Of a stretch of 64,000 bases of DNA, positions 56,280-64,000 are shown piece by piece (positions within the stretch are counted from its first letter, which is position 1; every line of letters begins with the position of its first letter). The notes beneath the pieces are model-generated. The model searched no databases. It had not been told where the DNA came from and saw only the letters and a list, made by a program, of their open reading frames with translations. The DNA comes from Saccharicrinis fermentans DSM 9555 = JCM 21142 (GTDB lineage Bacteria; Bacteroidota; Bacteroidia; Bacteroidales; Marinilabiliaceae). Location: contig NZ_KI912107.1 in assembly GCF_000517085.1 (NCBI RefSeq), positions 5,701,980-5,765,979 of the forward strand, given 5' to 3'. A program made the translations under genes and the position numbers.

Positions 56280-56592
56280 AGCGAAATATAATCTTTAAGT
56301 TATCTCTTTTGTTCATTTTATGTGTTCGAATCCCTTTTGGAATCTACATCTTTAGCCTTATACTGCAAAAATAGAAAAAGGTTATAATCCTGAAATCTTT
56401 CTTTTCAATTTTTTATGGATGCTTTGTAACTCAACCTATAAAAATAGGAATTATTAACAATTAGTTTTCCTATAAAGGAAACTTCATCCATCATAATTTC
56501 GTTGAACCTATTCAGAATGATGTAATATTTCATTCATGTAAACGTTGTATTTTTTGAAATCTTGTATGGGAAGTGTTTTTTATACAATTTTT
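56280..56592. other. Divergent promoter region between gldJ and porU
   Basis: AT-rich. CAAAAATA at 56366-56373 reads TATTTTTG on the minus strand and could be the gldJ -7 box. No gene, repeat or riboswitch-like fold is evident. Confidence 0.4.
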
Positions 56593-56600
56593 TATTTTTG
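56593..56600 (+). promoter_or_regulatory. -7 box TATTTTTG before porU
   Basis: Fits TAnnTTTG, 73 bp before the porU ATG. A TTG at 56562 is further away than the usual -33 spacing. Confidence 0.45.
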
Positions 56601-56673
56601 TTGGGGATAAAACAACATATGTGGTTTAAGCGTTAATAGGTTATTGATTTGTGGCGCTGGAAAATATTGATAT

Positions 56674-59600
56674 ATGAGATTTAGAAAGATTGGTTTGTGC
56701 GGGCTTTTTTGTGTTTTGAGTATTGTTCTTAATGGTCAAATAAGCTTTAAATATGAAAATAAAGTTGAATGGTGGGAGCCTCTAACGATTCAAGAGGGGG
56801 GTGAACAACATTTTTTGCCTCAATTTTCTGATATGGGTGATGTCAGTCCAGAAACAGATTTACCAGCCTTGAAAAAATCTATTCGGCTCTCGACACCAGG
56901 TAAACCAGAGAATGTGGTTGTACAGGTGAATGATATGAAATTTGTGTGGCCTACTCCTCAGGAACATGTGATGTTGGGAAATAAAGGTCTACAACCAGAA
57001 GTCAAGGTGGATTATTCCTTATCGCAAAGTGGAAATCAATATTTTTTAGACCTTACTTTAAATCCATTGATTCAGCCTAATGATGCGCCTACATTTAAAA
57101 AATTAGTTGCTTATACACTTGACATATCTTACGATATTGCAGAGGAGAAATCATTAAAAAGTGCGCAAAGTCAGTCAGAATATGCTTCCAATTCTGTTTT
57201 AAGTACAGGTGATTGGATAAAAGTGAGTGTGGCGCAAAGTGGTATTCATAAGATTCCATACTCCACACTTGCCGACTGGGGTATTTCGAACCCTGAAAAT
57301 GTGGCTGTATATGGGAATGGTGGAAGAATGTTACCGGCAGCAAATGATGAGTTTCGTAATGATGATCTGGTAGAAAATGCCTTATGGCACCATGATAACG
57401 CGGTTTATTTCTTTGCCGAAGGTCCTGTGGTATGGAATTATGATACTTCCATTGGTATGTTTACCCACGAAAAGAATAGATATAGTAATTATTCTTATTA
57501 CTTTATTACGGAAAAAGAAAGCGCATCTCTTGAGTTGGAGGAGTCGACCTTGCAATTAGATCATTATAAGGAGGTGGTAGATTATTTTCAGGATTATGAT
57601 TACCATGATGAGGATGTGATTAATTTATTGAAATCAGGCAATGTATGGTATGGCGAAAAATTTGACTACTATTCGCAATCGAGTAGGAGTTTCAATTTTA
57701 CATTTGATCATGTGAGAAAATCTTCTTATGCCAAGGTATATGCTAAGTTGGCTGCCCGGTCAGGTAACACAAGCTCTTTGTCCTTATCGGCTAATGGAAA
57801 CTTTATTGATCAGGTGAGTATTTATAGCGTTAATACAACAAGCACTACAAGCTATTATGCGCGTGAAGGCGTCTTGGACGGTAAGTTCATCAATAATTCC
57901 AATGAGATTGAATTAACCATTAATTACGAATTAGACTTGGAAACTGCGTCGGCCATTGGTTATTTGGATTACATATGTCTCAATGTTGATCGGGAGCTCA
58001 GTTATGTGAAAAACGAATTGTTATTTAGAAATTTAGATATTGTGGCCTCCGGTAATACGGTGAGGTATGAGATTGAAAATGGTGAGGGACTGGAAGTGTG
58101 GGATGTGACCAATCCTTTGGTGCCTTTACATGTTAGTATGTCGGCATTGGAATCTGTTTATGGTTTTAATTATGAGGCGGAGGAACTGAGAGAGTTTGTG
58201 GCCTTTGATCCGGATGGTGATTTCCCTGCCCCACAATTCGTGGAGAATGTAAGTAATCAGAATTTGCATGCCAGTACTAACGTAGATTATGTCATCGTCA
58301 GTCATCCAGATTTTGAGAGTGAGGCAAAACGGCTTGGAGAGATACATCATAATTATAATGGTACTACTTACTTGGTGGTGACTACCGATCAAGTATATAA
58401 TGAGTTCTCCTCGGGAAAACCAGATGTTACGGCCGTACGTAGTTTTGTTAAGATGTTGTATGATAGGGCGGGTAAAGATGCCAGTAAAAAGCCTAAGAAT
58501 CTCTTGTTATTTGGAGATGGATCATATGACAATAGGCAAGGAATTGCAGATAATACCAATAAGATATTGACTTATCAGTCTGATAACTCCATACATTCAA
58601 CGAACTCATATGTGACGGATGATTATTTGGGATTATTGGATGATAATGAAGGTGATAATGTAATTTTAGATAAGGTAGATATTGGTATTGGTCGCTTCCC
58701 TGTTAACACCATTGAAGAAGCTGTGAATGCAGTTGATAAGACGTATAAATATTACTATGAGCAGTCCAATGATCAATGGAAGAGCCTTTTGACCTTCGTA
58801 GGGGATGATGGTGATAACAATATACATATGAGCGATGCCAATAGCTTAACTACTATGATGGAGAGGAATCATCCGGAGTTTAATATATCTAAGTTTTATT
58901 TCGATAATTACGAAAAGATCACCACTATCTCGGGGCATTCTATACCCGACCTAGAAGAAGATATTGGTAATGCCATTGAAGACGGTACTTTGGTATTCAA
59001 TTATACCGGACATGGAGGCCCTTCTTTGTTGGCACATGAAAAGGTGATTACCAAAGAACATATCGAATCTTGGAATAACATTGATAAACTGGCGTTGTTT
59101 GTGACCGCGACTTGTGAGTTTAGTCGTTTCGATGACAAGGATTATACTTCGGCAGGGGAAGAGGTTTTTCTTAACCCCTTGGGGGGAGGTATTGCCTTAT
59201 TTACCACCACGCGTATTGTATATTCAAGTCAGAATAAGATCTTAAATACCAGTTTTTATAATTATGTATTTGAGCGTGGAGAGGATGGCTTGCCTTATAC
59301 TCTTGGAGAGATAATGAAGCAAACCAAAAATAATATTTCGGCCAGTGTTAATAAATTAAATTTCTCATTATTGGGTGATCCGGCCATTCGACTGATATAC
59401 CCACAACTGGGAATGCGAACACTTAAACTGAATGATAAAGTGATTGATGACACCCAAAAAGAGTTACTGGACAGCGTCAGTGCGCTGAGCAAGGTCAGTC
59501 TGGTTGGTGAGGTCGTGAACCTGTATGATACTTCGCGTGTTGATTTTAATGGTGAGATCTTTGTTTCTGTTTTTGATAAGCAAAGCCAAATAACTACCCG

Positions 59601-60507
59601 GGGGAATGATGGTGCAGAACCATTTACCTATGAAGCCTATGATAATGTTATTTTCAAAGGTCCTGCCAGTGTAAATAATGGTGAGTTTGAAATTGAATTT
59701 GTAGTGTCAAAGGACATCAAGTATAATTTTGACAATGGAAAAATTAGTTATTATGCTTTTTCTGATGAAAATACAGTGCAGGCCTTTGGTGCATTTTCGG
59801 ATATAGTAATAGGAGGTATTGATAATGATGCTGAGGAGGATGATGAAGGTCCTCAGATTAACTTGTGGTTGAATAGCAGTAGTTTCAGCAATGGAGCTAA
59901 GGTAGGCTCTTCACCGGTTTTATTAGCCGAGATTTTTGATGAGTCAGGTATAAATACCACGGGTAACGGAATTGGACATGATATTGCTTGTGTCATAGAT
60001 GGAGATCAGACGAATGTTATTGTGTTGAACAATTATTTTGAGGCTGAAATGGATAACTACAAGCAAGGATATATAAATTATCAGTTGTCATCATTGGAGG
60101 AAGGGAGTCATACCTTAACGCTTAAGGCTTGGGATACCCATAATAATTCATCCACCAGTAGTTTAAACTTTACTGTTTCATCAGGAGGAAGTTTAGCTGT
60201 TTCTGATGTTGTTGTGTTTCCAAATCCTGTGGTACCGGGTGGAGTAAGTTATGTATCCTTTAATCATGACGAGCCAAATGCCCGCTTGGATGTGCAGCTC
60301 ATGTTGTTTAATATGGCTGGACGGCTCGTTTCCTCACAAAGCAGTTCGGTGGTGTCATTGGTTGGAAGTGTTCCTCCTATCGAAATGAAAGCGTTGAGCA
60401 GTGACGGAAGTGCTTTGGATGCCGGTCTTTATTTGTTTAAAGTTATAGTAACCTCTCAAACAGAAAAAAAAGGAGAAGTTTCAGGAAAAATTATGGTAAT
60501 GCCATAA
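56674..60507 (+). CDS. porU: Type IX secretion C-terminal signal peptidase PorU
   Basis: 1277 residues with a signal peptide (about 1-20). Central gingipain-like C25 peptidase domain with the catalytic pair His780 (NYTGHGGPS) and Cys814 (VTATCEFSRFDD). Long N-terminal beta region, Ig-like domains and a C-terminal CTD-like sandwich (VVVFPNPVVPGG, GLYLFKVIV) as in known PorU. It removes the CTD signal from T9SS cargo at the cell surface and helps attach it to anionic LPS. porV follows after 45 bp. Confidence 0.93.
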   Translation: MRFRKIGLCGLFCVLSIVLNGQISFKYENKVEWWEPLTIQEGGEQHFLPQFSDMGDVSPETDLPALKKSIRLSTPGKPENVVVQVNDMKFVWPTPQEHVMLGNKGLQPEVKVDYSLSQSGNQYFLDLTLNPLIQPNDAPTFKKLVAYTLDISYDIAEEKSLKSAQSQSEYASNSVLSTGDWIKVSVAQSGIHKIPYSTLADWGISNPENVAVYGNGGRMLPAANDEFRNDDLVENALWHHDNAVYFFAEGPVVWNYDTSIGMFTHEKNRYSNYSYYFITEKESASLELEESTLQLDHYKEVVDYFQDYDYHDEDVINLLKSGNVWYGEKFDYYSQSSRSFNFTFDHVRKSSYAKVYAKLAARSGNTSSLSLSANGNFIDQVSIYSVNTTSTTSYYAREGVLDGKFINNSNEIELTINYELDLETASAIGYLDYICLNVDRELSYVKNELLFRNLDIVASGNTVRYEIENGEGLEVWDVTNPLVPLHVSMSALESVYGFNYEAEELREFVAFDPDGDFPAPQFVENVSNQNLHASTNVDYVIVSHPDFESEAKRLGEIHHNYNGTTYLVVTTDQVYNEFSSGKPDVTAVRSFVKMLYDRAGKDASKKPKNLLLFGDGSYDNRQGIADNTNKILTYQSDNSIHSTNSYVTDDYLGLLDDNEGDNVILDKVDIGIGRFPVNTIEEAVNAVDKTYKYYYEQSNDQWKSLLTFVGDDGDNNIHMSDANSLTTMMERNHPEFNISKFYFDNYEKITTISGHSIPDLEEDIGNAIEDGTLVFNYTGHGGPSLLAHEKVITKEHIESWNNIDKLALFVTATCEFSRFDDKDYTSAGEEVFLNPLGGGIALFTTTRIVYSSQNKILNTSFYNYVFERGEDGLPYTLGEIMKQTKNNISASVNKLNFSLLGDPAIRLIYPQLGMRTLKLNDKVIDDTQKELLDSVSALSKVSLVGEVVNLYDTSRVDFNGEIFVSVFDKQSQITTRGNDGAEPFTYEAYDNVIFKGPASVNNGEFEIEFVVSKDIKYNFDNGKISYYAFSDENTVQAFGAFSDIVIGGIDNDAEEDDEGPQINLWLNSSSFSNGAKVGSSPVLLAEIFDESGINTTGNGIGHDIACVIDGDQTNVIVLNNYFEAEMDNYKQGYINYQLSSLEEGSHTLTLKAWDTHNNSSTSSLNFTVSSGGSLAVSDVVVFPNPVVPGGVSYVSFNHDEPNARLDVQLMLFNMAGRLVSSQSSSVVSLVGSVPPIEMKALSSDGSALDAGLYLFKVIVTSQTEKKGEVSGKIMVMP

Positions 60508-60528
60508 TAATTTTAAAATTTTAGAGTT

Positions 60529-60536
60529 TACATTTG
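60529..60536 (+). promoter_or_regulatory. -7 box TACATTTG before porV
   Basis: Fits TAnnTTTG, 17 bp before the porV ATG in the short porU-porV gap. A weak internal promoter is possible. Confidence 0.35.
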
Positions 60537-60552
60537 TAGTCTTATATTAATT

Positions 60553-61674
60553 ATGAACAATTATTTTATGCGTAACAGATATAGTAGAACGTTAATTATA
60601 TTATCGTTTTTTGTGATCTCAGCAGTTAGGGTTAGTGCGCAGGATGAGGTGAAAGAAGCTTTTCCACGTACAGCAACACCATTTTTAACCATTACACCCG
60701 ACTCTAGAGGTGGTTCTATGGGTGATGTAGGAGCAGCTACTTCTCCGGATATCTATTCGCAATATTGGAATTCATCTAAATATGCCTTCTTGGATCAGGA
60801 AATGGGAGTGTCTCTTTCTTATACACCATGGTTAAGGGATCTGGTAGATGATATTAACTTGTACTACTTGACTTTCTTTCGTCGTATTGATAAAAAGCAA
60901 ACGGTAAGTGCTTCGTTGAGGTATTTTTCCTTGGGTTCTATTTATTTTACAGATGAAGCAGGTGACAGAACAGCAGAAGGTAAACCCAACGAATTTGCCA
61001 TTGATGCCGCCTATGCTTTGATGTTGTCGGATCATATATCGGGCTCGGTTGCCTTTAGGTACATACGCTCTGATATTAATAATGGAACAAGAACGGAGGC
61101 CGGACTTCCAGGAAACGCCTTTGCCGCTGATTTAAACTTTTTTTATTTGAACCAAGTGAAGTGGGGTGGACGAGAAGGTGATCTTTCGGCTGGTATTAAT
61201 ATTTCAAACGTGGGTTCGAAAATATCATACGATGATGGCGGAACACAGGAGTTCTTACCTACCAATTTAAGAATCGGAGGTGCCTATAATGTTGAAATAG
61301 ACAAGTATAATAAAGTGGGTTTTTCGTTGGATGTGAATCGTTATATGGTGGCTAAAAATGAAGTAGGTGAAGATAAAAGTGAGCTTTCTGTTCCTGCATC
61401 TTTTTTTCAGTCCTTTGGTGATTTTGCTGTGGAAGATCTACGAATATCAGTGGGGGGAGAATACTGGTACAACGAGCAATTTGCCATTAGAGCCGGTTAT
61501 TATCACGAAGATGAGTTGATTGGAAATAGGAAGTTTGCCACCGCCGGTGCAGGTCTTAAGTTTAATATGTTCACTTTTGATGCATCCTATATTATTTCTG
61601 TATCGCAGAATAATCCATTGGCCAATACCATTCGTTTTTCCTTGGGGTTCAATTTGGATGAGATGGGGAAATAA
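60553..61674 (+). CDS. porV: Type IX secretion outer membrane protein PorV
   Basis: 373 residues. Signal peptide ending at VRVSAQ, then FLTITPDSRGGSMGDVGAAT, typical of the FadL-like PorV/LptO family, and alternating beta strands ending in IRFSLGFNLDEM. PorV binds CTD cargo arriving from the translocon and presents it to PorU. A second, nearer ATG at 60580 is possible; the start at 60553 keeps the usual signal. Confidence 0.92.
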   Translation: MNNYFMRNRYSRTLIILSFFVISAVRVSAQDEVKEAFPRTATPFLTITPDSRGGSMGDVGAATSPDIYSQYWNSSKYAFLDQEMGVSLSYTPWLRDLVDDINLYYLTFFRRIDKKQTVSASLRYFSLGSIYFTDEAGDRTAEGKPNEFAIDAAYALMLSDHISGSVAFRYIRSDINNGTRTEAGLPGNAFAADLNFFYLNQVKWGGREGDLSAGINISNVGSKISYDDGGTQEFLPTNLRIGGAYNVEIDKYNKVGFSLDVNRYMVAKNEVGEDKSELSVPASFFQSFGDFAVEDLRISVGGEYWYNEQFAIRAGYYHEDELIGNRKFATAGAGLKFNMFTFDASYIISVSQNNPLANTIRFSLGFNLDEMGK

Positions 61675-61810
61675 TGGTTGATCGATGGAATTAGTGCAGT
61701 TAGTGGGTATAGCTGACTGAAGCTATTCGATTCGTATAATGATTAATCCGGTTGGCGAAATTTTTGACCAGGGTAGGAGCCGGTTATTTTGGTTGTATTA
61801 ATGCTTAAGT

Positions 61811-62290
61811 ATGAAGATAAGAGTAGGTTTTGGCTATGATGTGCATAAACTAGGTGTGGGAGAGGAGTTGTGGATTGGTGGTATCCACGTTCCGCACTCA
61901 AAAGGATCTATTGGGCATTCTGATGGTGATGTGCTGATACATGCGATTTGTGATGCATTGCTGGGTGCCGCTAATATGCGTGATATAGGTTTTCATTTTC
62001 CGGATACTTCCGACGATTATAAGGGGATTGATAGTAAAATACTACTGAAAAGAACCATTGAGATAATACGGAACAAAGGATTCGAGATCGGTAATATTGA
62101 TAGTACTATATGCCTCGAAAAACCCAAGTTAAAGTATTTGATTCCTGAAATGCAATCAGTTTTGGCCAATGTGTTGTCAATAGATTCGGAGGATATTGCC
62201 ATAAAAGCAACTACAACTGAAAAACTTGGGTTCGTGGGTACACAAGAGGGTATTGCTGCTTATGCCACCGTGTTGATACAAAAGGATTAA
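61811..62290 (+). CDS. ispF: 2-C-methyl-D-erythritol 2,4-cyclodiphosphate synthase
   Basis: 159 residues, standard length. Zinc ligands in RVGFGYDVHKL (Asp10, His12) and HSDGDVLIHAICDALLGAA, then DIGFHFPDTS and the end TTEKLGFVGTQEGIAA. Fifth step of the non-mevalonate isoprenoid pathway in the cytosol. Confidence 0.96.
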   Translation: MKIRVGFGYDVHKLGVGEELWIGGIHVPHSKGSIGHSDGDVLIHAICDALLGAANMRDIGFHFPDTSDDYKGIDSKILLKRTIEIIRNKGFEIGNIDSTICLEKPKLKYLIPEMQSVLANVLSIDSEDIAIKATTTEKLGFVGTQEGIAAYATVLIQKD

Positions 62291-62308
62291 AGTGAAGATA
62301 GCATAGGA

Positions 62309-63025
62309 CTATAAGCAGACCAAAGTGCCTTCATGGGTATAGGTCGGAATTACCTTTGTTATGTTCGATTGAAAGCAATATTCCAGGTCTTTGGTGGCAC
62401 CTAATTTTTTTAGTCGCTTGAAGTGTTGCCCTTGGGATGCCAAAGCATGTAAATTATTTTTATTTTGCTCATATAAATGAGCCATGGCGATAGCTGCATC
62501 ACTCAGGTCTGTATCGACGAGACCTTGTAGCTGGTGTGCTATTTTTCCTGCACAAAGTGAATCCTCCAGCGTGAATAGATTGTTCGACCCGGAAGCTACG
62601 ATGACCACTTCTTCCTGTTTTTTTACTGCTTCAATGATGGCTTGGTCATTTAAGAATGAGCCAATTAAGAGTTGGGAGGCACTTCGGGAGTTTATAATAG
62701 CTCGTGTACCATTGGTGGTTGTAATGATCAATGTTTTATCTTTTATGATTTCGGGTGGGTAAGAAAAGGGGGAGTTTCCGAAATCAAATCCTTCAATGGG
62801 TATCGCATTGCGTTCGCCACCCAGTATCACATTTTCTTTTCCTATTTTTTTTTGCAAAGCAAAGGCCTCTTCTGGGTATAAAACAGGTATGATTTGATGG
62901 GCTCCATTGGCTAATGCAGTAGTCATAACGGAGGTAGCCCTGAGTACATCTATTACAATTACGGTCTTTCCTTTTACTTTTTGAGGATATACCTCTTGGG
63001 CTGTTAGTATAATATCTAGTTTCAT
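62309..63025 (-). CDS. comB: 2-phosphosulfolactate phosphatase (ComB family)
   Basis: 238 residues. The family motifs VIVIDVLRATSVMTTALANG, GERNAIPIEGFDFGNSP and ITTTNGTRAI are complete. ComB dephosphorylates 2-phosphosulfolactate in coenzyme M synthesis of methanogens; in bacteria it may serve sulfolactate or other sulfonate metabolism, or another phosphatase role. No other coenzyme M genes are in the window. Convergent with ispF. Confidence 0.88.
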   Translation of the reverse strand: MKLDIILTAQEVYPQKVKGKTVIVIDVLRATSVMTTALANGAHQIIPVLYPEEAFALQKKIGKENVILGGERNAIPIEGFDFGNSPFSYPPEIIKDKTLIITTTNGTRAIINSRSASQLLIGSFLNDQAIIEAVKKQEEVVIVASGSNNLFTLEDSLCAGKIAHQLQGLVDTDLSDAAIAMAHLYEQNKNNLHALASQGQHFKRLKKLGATKDLEYCFQSNITKVIPTYTHEGTLVCL

Positions 63026-63111
63026 ATGTTTATAATTTGTTTCTTAATGGTCATATGGAACTCGCCGTGATAATCATTCACCTGTGTGAGAGATCACTCT
63101 CATGGCTCGTT
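63026..63111 (-). repeat. Dispersed intergenic element (copy 2), before comB
   Basis: Resembles the gap before rimK at 16775-16856: ACGAGCC at the left of the minus strand, TGAGAGTGATCTCTCA (perfect 6-bp hairpin), ACACAGG, GAATGATT and GAGTTCCATATG. The spacing to the next ATG is also alike. Confidence 0.55.
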
Positions 63112-64000
63112 TCATATGTTTGTATCGTTGTGCTTGCTGTATTTGCTTAGCTTTTGGTAGGTGTTTTTAAATCTTATTTGTAGCAGAATACTTCCTGCCA
63201 TTAAGCCAGTGAGGTATCCAATCCAGATGCCTACTGGACCTAAATTTAATATGAAGGCGCAGATATATGAAATGGGTAGTGCCCATATGATCCAGATAAT
63301 AAATGCGATTACAGTAGGCATTTTTACATCTTCTAATCCTCGCAAGCTGCCTAGCCAAACCACCTGTAAACCATCGAATAACTGAAAAATACCAGCTACA
63401 ACCAACAGCTTGGATGCAATGGAAATCACATTTGGATCAGCCACAAATAGGGTGGGTAAAAAGTTGCGTAATGAAATAAAGAGAATGGCTGTAAAGACCA
63501 TAAATATGATCACCTTATGTATAATGGCATAGGCCGCATGCTTTAAGTGATTCCATTCTCCTGCTCCTAGATAATTGCTTACCTTGATGGTGGCTGCAGA
63601 CGCTAAACCGGTGGACATCATGTAGGTGACGCTGGCTATGGATATTGCAATTTGATGGGCTGCTATGGCTTTTTCACTGATCCATCCCATCATGATGGCG
63701 CCCATGCTAAAAGCAAAGACCTCAATGACCATTTGTCCTCCAATGGACAGTCCTGTTTTTATAATGGAGAAAACTTCTTGTATGTGAACTTTTGATTTTA
63801 TAAAGGCTTTTTTGTAACCCTTAAAAAAGGGTAGGTACATAAATGCTGCCACAAAAAGTAAGGGCATAATAATTCTTGAAATAAGTGTGGCCCAACCAGC
63901 ACCATCAATGCCTAGCTGGGGAAATCCTCCCTTGCCAAAAATTAATAGGTAGTTAAGCCTTAGGTTAATGATGTTGGCAGCAAGGGTGATGATCATGGCA
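63112..64000 (-). CDS. MATE-family efflux transporter, C-terminal part
   Basis: At least 296 residues, open to the window edge, so the N-terminal half lies outside. Eight or so hydrophobic segments; NLRLNYLLIFGKGGFPQLGI followed by DGAGWATLISR is the conserved NorM-type loop, and FQLFDGLQVVWLGSLRGLED is its second-half counterpart. It exports drugs or cations by Na+ or H+ antiport in the inner membrane. The Met at 63996 is probably not the real start. Confidence 0.88.
   Translation of the reverse strand, partial: AMIITLAANIINLRLNYLLIFGKGGFPQLGIDGAGWATLISRIIMPLLFVAAFMYLPFFKGYKKAFIKSKVHIQEVFSIIKTGLSIGGQMVIEVFAFSMGAIMMGWISEKAIAAHQIAISIASVTYMMSTGLASAATIKVSNYLGAGEWNHLKHAAYAIIHKVIIFMVFTAILFISLRNFLPTLFVADPNVISIASKLLVVAGIFQLFDGLQVVWLGSLRGLEDVKMPTVIAFIIWIIWALPISYICAFILNLGPVGIWIGYLTGLMAGSILLQIRFKNTYQKLSKYSKHNDTNI

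Overview
This 64 kb window is AT-rich bacterial DNA that reads as Bacteroidota. The evidence is type IX secretion/gliding genes (a GldJ-type lipoprotein, PorU, PorV), TAnnTTTG-type -7 boxes, few Shine-Dalgarno motifs, secreted glycan enzymes (sulfatase, GH2 beta-galactosidase) and Bacteroidota-type IS remnants. A marine or sediment Bacteroidales/Marinilabiliales-like organism is my guess, not something the sequence proves.

Layout. 0-9 kb: sulfatase end, secreted LacZ-type beta-galactosidase, a radical SAM-Nudix fusion, a collapsed pseudogene run (DinB, NRDE/TANGO2 and DUF6695 fragments) and a Tat-exported TIM-barrel protein. 9-18.4 kb, minus strand: an MscS-like channel beside a 1671-residue cation-chloride-cotransporter homologue fused to a P-loop NTPase, then a RimK-type ATP-grasp ligase with a retropepsin-like and an aspartoacylase-like partner, then a BadF/BcrA-type kinase. 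18.7-24.5 kb: a contact-dependent toxin module, PAAR-tip protein -> LysM/membrane-segment effector -> two tandem copies of a candidate membrane immunity protein, one frameshifted in a TA tract.

24.6-40.6 kb is an accessory island. It holds scraps of IS1380, IS21, IS66, ISL3 and a tyrosine recombinase, two group II intron copies (one full length, one truncated), a broken ABC exporter, a Kv-type channel and two defence-like loci. The first is a reverse transcriptase (broken by an IS701-family element and two apparent one-base losses) followed by a strongly folded intergenic RNA candidate and an intact SLATT-type membrane effector. The second is a 1250-residue STAND NTPase with a nuclease-like N-terminus. 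All these accessory genes read on the minus strand away from the recombinase remnant. They are bounded by imperfect palindromes sharing one architecture with covarying arms, so the island resembles a degenerate integron-like cassette array.

40.6-64 kb returns to core genes: two tRNA-Val(TAC), folC, a PIN-PhoH ATPase, mtaB, an inositol monophosphatase, a lipid A-type acyltransferase, a GT2 glycosyltransferase, a porin-modABC-ModE molybdate cluster with a ModE-like operator, murF, gldJ divergent from porU-porV, ispF, comB and the end of a MATE transporter.

The strongest candidate for something undescribed is the RT / folded RNA / SLATT unit together with the covarying cassette-end palindromes around it. 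Also notable are the transporter-NTPase fusion next to an MscS channel and the toxin module with its TA-tract frameshifted immunity copy. All family assignments come from reading motifs by eye; no database search was run.
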